A stretch of 64,000 bases of DNA from Rhodospirillales bacterium (GTDB lineage: Bacteria > Pseudomonadota > Alphaproteobacteria > Rhodospirillales > Defluviicoccaceae). Position numbers and translations under genes: made by a program. The notes below the pieces were generated by a model. It was given only the letters and a program-made list of their open reading frames with translations. It made no database searches and was not told the DNA's origin. Location of the stretch: the NCBI GenBank assembly GCA_016712375.1, contig JADJRE010000013.1, forward strand, positions 1 to 64,000. Reading direction: 5' to 3'. Positions 57,515 through 64,000 of the stretch are shown in pieces (positions within the stretch are counted from its first letter, which is position 1; every line of letters starts with the position of its first letter).

Positions 57515-57794
57515 CCGCTGAACGTCAGTGAGGTATCGGCCGAGGCCATCGACCATACGCGGAGCCACCACCCGCGCCAAGGGCGGCGACAGGGCGAAGC
57601 GGCGGGGCGCATCTGGATTGATGCAGGCGCACGTTCGCAACAGGGATTGAGGCGTTTATCATGATTGTGCTATTGTATCTATGGGGAAGTAAATCCGAAT
57701 AATCGTGGATGACTTGGGCGCGGCAGTGTAGCGCGCGTCAGCAGATGGTTGCTCGTTCGGCGTGATCGCTGGGCGCAGTATGGGGGATTTATGC

Positions 57795-58229
57795 ATGATT
57801 AGCGACGATCAGGACATTTACGACTTCCCGCCCTGGATTTGGCCCTATATCCGCTGGGCGCGTCTGGGCCGCGAGGCGGTCTCGCAGGCCGCTGGTCCAC
57901 TACCCGATCCCTGGCGGTTCATCGGCAACGTCGTCTCGATCCTCGGCGTCAAGGCAGCAGCGCGGAGCTTGCGGGACGACGCCGCCCGAAAACGGCTCGG
58001 CCAGAGCCTCGATATCAAGCTGAACATCCTTGCTGACGATTACTGCGGAACGGTGCCGAGGCCCTGGCCGCATCCCTGGCCGGGGCCTCATCCGCACGTC
58101 TACACCACAGCCGCCCAATTGGCGCTGGTGGCGCACAGCCTGCAGCCGGGCGAGATGCGCGACGATTTGCAAAACGTCGCCGGCGATCTGCTGCGGCGCG
58201 CCGGCGAGCTTGAACAGAGGGCAGGATAG
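57795..58229 (+). CDS. Hypothetical protein with a Pro/Trp/His-rich motif
   Basis: A 144-residue protein without a signal or membrane segment. It starts with a DxDxYDFPPWIWPYIRW segment, has an amphipathic middle, then the motif PRPWPHPWPGPHPHVY and a helical C-terminus (MRDDLQNVAGDLLRRAGELEQ). No family is recognised. ATG 57795 is used; GGGGG lies nine bases upstream. It stands alone between two genes on the other strand. Confidence 0.55.
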   Translation: MISDDQDIYDFPPWIWPYIRWARLGREAVSQAAGPLPDPWRFIGNVVSILGVKAAARSLRDDAARKRLGQSLDIKLNILADDYCGTVPRPWPHPWPGPHPHVYTTAAQLALVAHSLQPGEMRDDLQNVAGDLLRRAGELEQRAG

Positions 58230-58353
58230 CCAGCTGGCGGGGGTACAGGGTCGGCGCCCCGTCGGTGCCGACGTGACCGGCAGCGGTCGGTCAGACTGCC
58301 AGAACCGAGGGTGACACACGGCAGGGCGCTACGACGGGCGCCCTGCCGACGCC

Positions 58354-60159
58354 TTACCCGTCGTCCATCCTCAGCGCGGCAATGAAGGCTGACTGCGGGA
58401 TCTCGACCTTGCCGAACTGGCGCATCCGTTTCTTGCCGGCTTTCTGCTTTTCCAGCAGCTTGCGTTTGCGGGTGATGTCGCCGCCGTAGCACTTGGCGGT
58501 GACGTCCTTGCGCATCGCGCTGATCGTCTCGCGGGCGACGACGTTGCCGCCGATCGCCGCTTGCAGGGGGATCTTGAACAGCTGGCGCGGGATCAGGTCC
58601 TTCAGGCGGGCGCAGATCGCCCGCCCGCGCGCCTCCGCCTGGGCGCGATCGCAGATGAACGAGAACGCATCGACCGGCTCGGCATTGATCAGGATCTGCA
58701 CCTTGACCAGGTTGCCCTCGCGAAAGCCGTCGATCTCGTAGTCGAAGCTGGCGTAGCCGCGGGTGATCGACTTCAGCCGGTCGTGGAAGTCGAAGATCAC
58801 CTCGTTCAGCGGCAGGCGGTAGACCGCCATGGCGCGGCTGCCGGCGTACGTCAGCTCCACCTGCTCGCCCCGCCGTTCGGTGCACAGTTGCAGCACCGCG
58901 CCGAGATAGTCGTTGGGTACCAGGATGGTGGCGCGGATCCACGGCTCTTCCATGCCGCGGATGCGCACCGGATCCGGCATGTCGGCGGGATTGTGCAGGT
59001 CGAGCACGCTGTCGTCGGTCAGCGTCACCCGGTAGACAACGGACGGCGCGGTGGCGATGAGATCGAGGTCGAATTCGCGCTCGAGGCGTTCCTGAACCAC
59101 CTCCAGGTGCAGCAGGCCGAGAAAGCCGCAGCGGAAGCCGGAACCCAGCGCCGCCGAGCTTTCGGGTTCGTAGTGGAAGCTCGAATCGTTGAGTCGCAGC
59201 TTCGCCAGCGACTCCCGCAAATCTTCGAACTCGGCGGCGTCCGATGGGAACAGCCCGCAGAAGACGACCGGAACCGACGGCTTGAAGCCCGGCAGCGCTT
59301 CGGCCGCCTGGCGTCGTTCCTCGGTGATGGTGTCGCCCACGTCGGTGTCGGCGACCGCCTTGATGCCGGCAGTGATAAAGCCGACTTCCCCTGGTCCCAG
59401 CGCATCCGCCTGCTGTGGCTTCGGGGTGAATGTGCCAACTTGCTCGACTTGGTGGACGGTGGCGGCTGCCATCATGCGGATCTTCATGCCGTTCTTCAGC
59501 ACGCCGTCCTTGATCCGCACCAGGATCATCACGCCGAGGTAAGCATCGTACCAGCTGTCGACCAGCAGCGCCTTCAACGGGGCGTCGGCGTCACCGGCAG
59601 GTGCCGGCAGCCGGGCGACAATCGCCTCCAGCAGGTCGGGGACGCCAAGCCCGCTCTTCGCCGAGATGCGCGCCGCAGCCGAAGCATCCAAGCCGATCAC
59701 CTCTTCGATCTGCGTCGCGATGCGTTCCGGCTCGGCCGCCGGCAAGTCGATCTTGTTGAGGACGGGAATGATCTCGTGGCCATTGTCGATGGCGAGATAG
59801 GCGTTGGCGAGCGTCTGCGCCTCCACCCCCTGCGTTGCGTCGACCACCAGCAGCGAGCCTTCGCAGGCGGCGAGCGAGCGGCTGACCTCGTAGGAGAAAT
59901 CGACGTGGCCGGGCGTGTCCATCAGATTGAGCACGTAGGTTTCGCCGTCCTTCGCCCGGTAGGAGAGGCGCACCGTCTGTGCCTTGATGGTAATGCCACG
60001 TTCGCGCTCGATGTCCATGGAGTCGAGCACCTGCGCCCGCATCTCCCGTTCAGAAAGTGCGCCGCACACCTCGATCAGCCGGTCGGCCAGCGTGGACTTG
60101 CCGTGGTCGATGTGGGCAATGATGGCGAAGTTGCGGATGCGCGAAAGGGGAGTGCTCAT
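58354..60159 (-). CDS. lepA: Elongation factor 4 LepA
   Basis: A 601-residue translational GTPase. The G motifs are AHIDHGKSTLADRL (G1), RGITIKAQTV, DTPGHVDF (G3) and NKIDLP (G4), with the LepA-specific C-terminal region (KRKLLEKQKAGKKRMRQFG) at the end. LepA back-translocates stalled ribosomes or aids ribosome assembly. The frame is intact. It is followed by the feo operon in the same direction, but with a separate start. Confidence 0.97.
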   Translation of the reverse strand: MSTPLSRIRNFAIIAHIDHGKSTLADRLIEVCGALSEREMRAQVLDSMDIERERGITIKAQTVRLSYRAKDGETYVLNLMDTPGHVDFSYEVSRSLAACEGSLLVVDATQGVEAQTLANAYLAIDNGHEIIPVLNKIDLPAAEPERIATQIEEVIGLDASAAARISAKSGLGVPDLLEAIVARLPAPAGDADAPLKALLVDSWYDAYLGVMILVRIKDGVLKNGMKIRMMAAATVHQVEQVGTFTPKPQQADALGPGEVGFITAGIKAVADTDVGDTITEERRQAAEALPGFKPSVPVVFCGLFPSDAAEFEDLRESLAKLRLNDSSFHYEPESSAALGSGFRCGFLGLLHLEVVQERLEREFDLDLIATAPSVVYRVTLTDDSVLDLHNPADMPDPVRIRGMEEPWIRATILVPNDYLGAVLQLCTERRGEQVELTYAGSRAMAVYRLPLNEVIFDFHDRLKSITRGYASFDYEIDGFREGNLVKVQILINAEPVDAFSFICDRAQAEARGRAICARLKDLIPRQLFKIPLQAAIGGNVVARETISAMRKDVTAKCYGGDITRKRKLLEKQKAGKKRMRQFGKVEIPQSAFIAALRMDDG

Positions 60160-60284
60160 GGCGGGCTTGTATCATCCGCGGGCGGCGATTGCCACCGATG
60201 GGGCGACAGGCTCCTGGCAAGCCTGCTCGGACTGGCCGCAACAAGCCCAGGGGTGGCTCTTGGACTAACCTGGTTAGGTTGGCT

Positions 60285-60512
60285 TCAGCCGCGTTTCACC
60301 CACTCGTAGACTTCCGGCTGCTTGCTGGCGCAGCCGCAGCAGCCGCCGCAGTTGCCGGATGCGGCGTCGAGGCGGCGCACGCGGCCTTTGCGGATCCAGT
60401 GCTCCAGCATCGCACGGAGCGCGGTGTCGTCGATGTCGAATCGGGCGCAAAGATCGGTCAACGGCGCCCGGCCGCGCACCGTCAGGTAGTCCCGCACTTC
60501 AGCCAGAATCAT
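60285..60512 (-). CDS. feoC: FeoC-like iron-sulfur regulator
   Basis: A 75-residue winged-helix protein (LAEVRDYLTVRGRAPLTDLCARF at the start, RRLDAASGNCGGCCGCASKQ at the end). The Cys-rich loop GNCGGCCGCA is the signature of FeoC, which binds a 4Fe-4S cluster or protects FeoB from proteolysis. It starts six bases after the feoB stop, closing the operon. Confidence 0.88.
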   Translation of the reverse strand: MILAEVRDYLTVRGRAPLTDLCARFDIDDTALRAMLEHWIRKGRVRRLDAASGNCGGCCGCASKQPEVYEWVKRG

Positions 60513-60517
60513 CGACG

Positions 60518-62848
60518 CTACTCCGCCGCTGCCGTCATCGGCGTCCGGCTGCGTTCGCCTGCCATGCGCATGGCGAACAGCGACGCCGCGAAGAGCAGCG
60601 CGATGCCGGCGATCCAGGCGGTGCTGTGCGACGGGTTCCGCCCGAAGGTGCCAATCTGATACGCGACGACCGCCGCCCCGTAACCGAGGCCAGTCGTCCA
60701 CAGCGAGGCAAACACCGCCCAGCGCGGCCCGGTTTCCCGCCAGATGGCGGCCATCGCCGCGACGCACGGCATGTACAGCAGTACCGCCAGCAAATACGCG
60801 AAGGCGCCGATCTGACCGTCGAAGCGGGATGCCATCGCGCCGAAGGTGCCGACTGCGACCTCTTGTTGCTCCGCTGCCGTTTCCTGGTCGGTTGCGCCGA
60901 GGATATTCAGGCCGAGGGGATCGGTCACGGCATCGGCCAGTGCGGCGAGATTTTCGGGAATGGTGGCGAATGCCGCCCGCAGCCCCGCCACCAGGTCGAA
61001 GCTGCCGGTTTGTTCGCCGACGGAACCGCCGGCATCTCCCACGGCGAGGGCGCCGTAAAGCGCATCCAGTGTGCCGACGACCGCTTCCTTGGCGAAGATG
61101 CCGGTGATCATGCCCACCGTCGCAGCCCAGTTATCTTCGGTGATGCCCATCGGCGAAAGCACCGGCGTCGCTGTCTTCGCCACCGCTGCCAGAACCGAGC
61201 GGTCGGTATTCGCGTTGCCGAACGTACCGTCAGTTCCGAGAGAACCGAGCATCGTGAGAACCAGAACGACGGGCACGATCACCCGTCCGGCGCGGAAGAC
61301 AAACTGCTTCAGGCGATCCCAGGTGCGCAGCAGCATGCTCCGCATCGTCGGCAGGTGGTAAGGTGGCAACTCCATAACGAACGGCGTCGTCTCGCCCTTC
61401 AGCATCGTCCCCTTCAGAATGAGGCCCGTCATTACGGAAAAACCGATGCCAATCAGGTAGAGGGCAAATACCAGGTTCTGCCCCCCTTCCGGAAAAAAGG
61501 CGGCGGCGAACAGCGCGTATACCGGCAGACGGGCGCCGCATGACATGAACGGCGCCATCATCACCGTGATGATCCGGTCGCGCCGGTTCTCCAGCGTACG
61601 CGTCGCCATGATCGCGGGCACGTTGCAGCCAAATCCAACGATCAACGGGATGAACGACTTGCCGGGCAGACCCACGGCGCGCATCAGGCGGTCCATGACG
61701 AAGGCGGCACGCGCCATGTAGCCGGAGTCTTCGAGAAACGATAGGAAAAGATACAGGCAGCCGATGATTGGAATGAAGGTCGCTACGGTCTGGATACCGC
61801 CGCCCACCCCGTCAGCGAGAACGGTGGTCAGCCAGTCCGGGCTGCCCAGTGCCGCAAGCAGCGCGCTCCCACCGTCGACCAGAAGGGTGCCGGTGAATTG
61901 GTCGAAGAAATCGATGAAGGCGCCGCCGAAGTTGATGGTGAACAAGAACAGCAGGTACATCACCGTCAGGAAGATCGGGATGCCGAGAATCCGGTGGAGC
62001 ACCACCTTGTCGATACTGTCGGAAAGCGTGCGGTGGACGACGCCTTGGCGGCGCACGGTGTCGCGCATCAACGCGTTGGCGAGGCCGTAGCGACTGTCGG
62101 CTATCAGGATATCGCAGTCTTCGTCCGCCTCTTCGAATGTATGCTCGGCGATACGCTCCGCCTCGGCGAGGACCGTCGGCGCCACCAGGGCCCGCGCCGC
62201 CTCGTCGCCTTCAAGCAGCTTGATGGCAAGCCAGCGTTTGCTGGGCACGCCCTCCAGATTAAGCGGGCCGAGCGCCGGGAGCAGCGCGGTGATCGCGTCC
62301 TCGACTTCCGGTCCATAGCCAAGCTCGACCGAAGGAACGATACGTTGGGAGGCGGCGCGGTCGATCTCGACACGCAGCCGGTCGACGCCGTCGCCCCGGC
62401 TGGCTACCATCGGCACCACCTGACAGCCGAGCCGAGCCGCCAACCCTTCGAGATCGATCGTGATGCGACGATCCCGGGCGACATCGAGCATGTTCATCGC
62501 CACCAGCATCGGCACCCGCATCTCGATGAGCTGCGTGGTCAGATACAGGTTCCGCTCCAGGTTCGATGCATCAAGAATATTGACCACGAGATCAGCTTCG
62601 CCCGAAAGCACGAAATCCCGGGCAATCCGCTCGTCGAGTGACGAGACCGAGCTGACGGAAAGCGAGTAGACGCCAGGAAGGTCAACAACCGACACGTCGC
62701 CGCCGCCCGACCGATAGCTGCCGATCTTGCGCTCGACAGTAACACCCGGCCAGTTGCCGACCTGCTGGCGGGCCCCGGTAAGCGCATTGAACAGCGTCGT
62801 CTTGCCGCAGTTCGGGTTGCCGACGAGGCAGATGGTATGACCAGCCAT
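60518..62848 (-). CDS. feoB: Ferrous iron transport protein FeoB
   Basis: The inner-membrane ferrous iron transporter. The N-terminal G-protein domain has GNPNCGKTTLFNALTG (G1), the G3 DLPGVYSL and NMLD (G4), followed by the GDI spacer. The membrane part has the two gate domains with LPLVGFGCNVPAIMATRTLE-type signatures (IVGFGCNVPAIMATR) and MAPFMSCGARLPVYALF. Length 776 residues. Between feoA-2 and feoC, with only a few bases in each gap. Confidence 0.97.
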   Translation of the reverse strand: MAGHTICLVGNPNCGKTTLFNALTGARQQVGNWPGVTVERKIGSYRSGGGDVSVVDLPGVYSLSVSSVSSLDERIARDFVLSGEADLVVNILDASNLERNLYLTTQLIEMRVPMLVAMNMLDVARDRRITIDLEGLAARLGCQVVPMVASRGDGVDRLRVEIDRAASQRIVPSVELGYGPEVEDAITALLPALGPLNLEGVPSKRWLAIKLLEGDEAARALVAPTVLAEAERIAEHTFEEADEDCDILIADSRYGLANALMRDTVRRQGVVHRTLSDSIDKVVLHRILGIPIFLTVMYLLFLFTINFGGAFIDFFDQFTGTLLVDGGSALLAALGSPDWLTTVLADGVGGGIQTVATFIPIIGCLYLFLSFLEDSGYMARAAFVMDRLMRAVGLPGKSFIPLIVGFGCNVPAIMATRTLENRRDRIITVMMAPFMSCGARLPVYALFAAAFFPEGGQNLVFALYLIGIGFSVMTGLILKGTMLKGETTPFVMELPPYHLPTMRSMLLRTWDRLKQFVFRAGRVIVPVVLVLTMLGSLGTDGTFGNANTDRSVLAAVAKTATPVLSPMGITEDNWAATVGMITGIFAKEAVVGTLDALYGALAVGDAGGSVGEQTGSFDLVAGLRAAFATIPENLAALADAVTDPLGLNILGATDQETAAEQQEVAVGTFGAMASRFDGQIGAFAYLLAVLLYMPCVAAMAAIWRETGPRWAVFASLWTTGLGYGAAVVAYQIGTFGRNPSHSTAWIAGIALLFAASLFAMRMAGERSRTPMTAAAE

Positions 62849-62850
62849 GT

Positions 62851-63111
62851 CTACAGTCTCTCGACGCGCAGCAGCTGCGCCTCGCCCTTGCGCAGGCTGA
62901 CAGCGTAGCCCCGCACCGAGATTTCCACCGGATCGCCGAGCGGCGCCAACCGGGTCACCGAAAATTCCGTACCAGGGGTGAGCCCCATCGCCAGCAATTT
63001 TCCTCGGTACGAGCGATCGCCCCGCCGGAGCCCCGTGATGCGACCGCGCTCTCCAGCGTTAAGATCACCAAGCCCAAGGCCGTCGCTCATGGCGACGGGT
63101 TCGCCAGTCAA
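62851..63111 (-). CDS. feoA: FeoA-domain protein, second copy
   Basis: An 86-residue SH3-like FeoA protein (GERGRITGLRRGDRSYRGKLLAMGLTPGTEFSVTRLAPLGDP). The TTG at 63111 is preferred: it overlaps the stop of the preceding gene (TTGA) and has GAGG seven bases upstream. An ATG seven codons later is possible. FeoA helps FeoB by a poorly understood interaction. Confidence 0.9.
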   Translation of the reverse strand: MTGEPVAMSDGLGLGDLNAGERGRITGLRRGDRSYRGKLLAMGLTPGTEFSVTRLAPLGDPVEISVRGYAVSLRKGEAQLLRVERL

Positions 63112-63374
63112 CGCCGGTCCTCGTGAATGCGAGCAACGAGGACGCGGTGGGCGATCCCGGCGCCAAGCGCAAGGCGCAGGTTGTCGCGAGCGACGACCAT
63201 GGGCCCGTCCGAGTCGCGGCGGACGATCATGACTTCGCTGCCGACCGCGAGGCCGAGGTCCGAGAGTTTGCGATCCATGCCGCGTCCTCCGCCGACCGCG
63301 ACGATGCGGACTCGCTCACCTTCCGCGGCGAGTAGAAGTGGAAACGCGCCTACGCCGGCACTGTATGCATCCAT
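63108..63374 (-). CDS. feoA: FeoA-domain protein, first copy
   Basis: An 88-residue protein with a second FeoA-type SH3 fold (EGERVRIVAVGGGRGMDRKLSDLGLAVGSEVMIVRR). It differs clearly from the other FeoA, so the pair is an old duplication or two functional types. The ATG at 63374 follows AAGGAAAG; an in-frame GTG seven codons earlier (63395) lacks this. It is the first gene of the feoA-feoA-feoB-feoC operon. Confidence 0.88.
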   Translation of the reverse strand: MDAYSAGVGAFPLLLAAEGERVRIVAVGGGRGMDRKLSDLGLAVGSEVMIVRRDSDGPMVVARDNLRLALGAGIAHRVLVARIHEDRR

Positions 63375-63435
63375 CTTCTTTCCTTCTTCGCCCACCTGTC
63401 GGACGCTTGAGCATACGGTTTATCTGCTCGCGGAC

Positions 63436-63454
63436 GATAATGCAAATCATTCTC
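63436..63454 (-). promoter_or_regulatory. Fur-type iron box upstream of feoA
   Basis: GATAATGCAAATCATTCTC matches the classical Fur box GATAATGATAATCATTATC at 16 of 19 positions and lies 62 bases before the start of the first feoA, in an AT-rich gap. Fur-family repressors shut off iron uptake when iron is plentiful. The match is seen in sequence; binding is inferred. Confidence 0.75.
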
Positions 63455-63494
63455 ACAAAATAGCCATACTCAGGATATGGAAATCATTCCCCCT

Positions 63495-64000
63495 CTAGAA
63501 TTCACAGTTTCGCATGGCCGCATGCGTCAAATAGAGATCTGGAATGTCGATCCGGCGCGAACGACAGGCTGCGATCAAAGTGTTGCGCAGCAGGCACGCA
63601 ACGGTCATGGGGCCGACGCCGCCTGGGACGGGAGTGATGGCGCCGGCCACCCCGACCGCTTCGGCAAAGGCCACGTCGCCCAGCAAGCGGGTTTTGCCGC
63701 TAGCGTCCGTAACCCGATTGATGCCGACGTCGACGACCACTGCTCCCGGCTTGATCCATGTGCCGCGGATGAGATGCGGCTTGCCAACGGCGGCGATCAG
63801 GATGTCGGCCTGCCGGCACGCGCTCGGCAGATCAGCGGTGCGTGAATGGGCGATCGTCACCGTGCAGTCCTCGGCTAGCAACAGCAGCGCCATCGGCTTG
63901 CCCACGATGTTCGATCGCCCGACGATCAGCGCCTGTTGGGCGCCCAGATGCGGGCGGATGCTTTTGATAATTTGCAGGCAGCCGGACGGAGTGCACGGCA
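63495..64000 (-). CDS. folD: Methylenetetrahydrofolate dehydrogenase/cyclohydrolase FolD (3' part)
   Basis: The C-terminal half of bifunctional FolD: the window begins in PCTPSGCLQII, then LIVGRSNIVGKPMALLLL, VTIAHSRT, ADILIAAVGKPHLI, VVVDVGINRV, GDVAF and the terminal PVPGGVGPMTVACLLRNT. FolD interconverts 5,10-methylene- and 10-formyl-tetrahydrofolate. The gene enters at the right edge, running leftward; its start lies beyond the window. Confidence 0.95.
   Translation of the reverse strand, partial: PCTPSGCLQIIKSIRPHLGAQQALIVGRSNIVGKPMALLLLAEDCTVTIAHSRTADLPSACRQADILIAAVGKPHLIRGTWIKPGAVVVDVGINRVTDASGKTRLLGDVAFAEAVGVAGAITPVPGGVGPMTVACLLRNTLIAACRSRRIDIPDLYLTHAAMRNCEF

Noticed and set aside
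58561..60309. A 582-residue plus-strand open frame
   Set aside because: It is antisense to the intact lepA gene and its composition (Arg, Gly, His, Val, no fold motifs) is what GC-rich third positions produce on the opposite strand.

Overview
The window looks like chromosomal DNA from a GC-rich alphaproteobacterium, most likely near the Rhodospirillales. The evidence is the conserved tig-clpP-clpX-lon-hup block, the lrp/trxB/lsrB neighbourhood, an alaC-like aminotransferase followed by hom and recJ, queA-tgt-queF, the adaptive-response genes ada and alkB, PHA genes (phaR and a PhaC homologue), a fused cysNC and a feo operon. The species cannot be named from the sequence.

Layout. 1-3.4 kb: a SlyB-like lipoprotein, msrA, a TspO-family membrane protein, a secreted esterase-like hydrolase and a transposase relic. 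3.4-6.5 kb: lrp diverging from trxB-lsrB, then a candidate AbcR/alpha-r15-type small RNA with a strong terminator. 6.5-19.6 kb: a secreted propeller-like protein, a quinone reductase with an EF-G paralogue, an IMPase-family enzyme, a beta-hydroxyacid dehydrogenase, a PHA synthase homologue without its nucleophile, then aminotransferase-hom-recJ. 19.6-27.5 kb: a mobile-element island (tyrosine recombinase with an IS91 remnant, IS630, IS1182, IS110, and a RAYT flanked by inverted REP palindromes) around a broken patatin gene. 27.6-35.7 kb: a conserved hypothetical gene, tRNA-Leu, the proteostasis block (tig, clpP, clpX, lon, hup) and tRNA-Val. 35.7-46.8 kb: Fe-ADH and an LsrG-like enzyme, the queuosine genes queA-tgt-(lipoprotein)-queF, the alkylation-repair run ada-2OG oxygenase-alkB, a PhoD-type phosphatase and queG. 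46.9-58.3 kb: an XRE regulator, phaR, a 3-hydroxyacyl-CoA dehydrogenase, an EamA exporter, cysD-cysNC, a type II manC, a leucyl aminopeptidase-like gene, a TAXI binding protein and a small hypothetical. 58.3-64 kb: lepA, the feoA-feoA-feoB-feoC operon behind a Fur-like box, and the 3' part of folD, cut by the window edge.

How the genes work together. ClpP, ClpX, Lon and trigger factor form one protein-quality-control neighbourhood. QueA, Tgt, QueF and QueG cover the preQ0-to-queuosine half of tRNA modification. Ada, AlkB and a second 2OG oxygenase form a translationally coupled alkylation-damage operon. The Feo proteins import ferrous iron, probably under Fur-type control. CysD and CysNC make PAPS next to a GDP-mannose gene.

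Data quality. Many genes, including single-copy housekeeping genes such as queA, manC and the aminotransferase, carry one or more one-base frameshifts, often in short homopolymers. This pattern suggests uncorrected sequencing errors more than mass pseudogenization, so broken genes are given here as full loci with the shift points noted. Substitution-type oddities (PhaC Cys to Gly, Tgt zinc ligands, the aminopeptidase TAA codon) are a different class of change and deserve separate checking.
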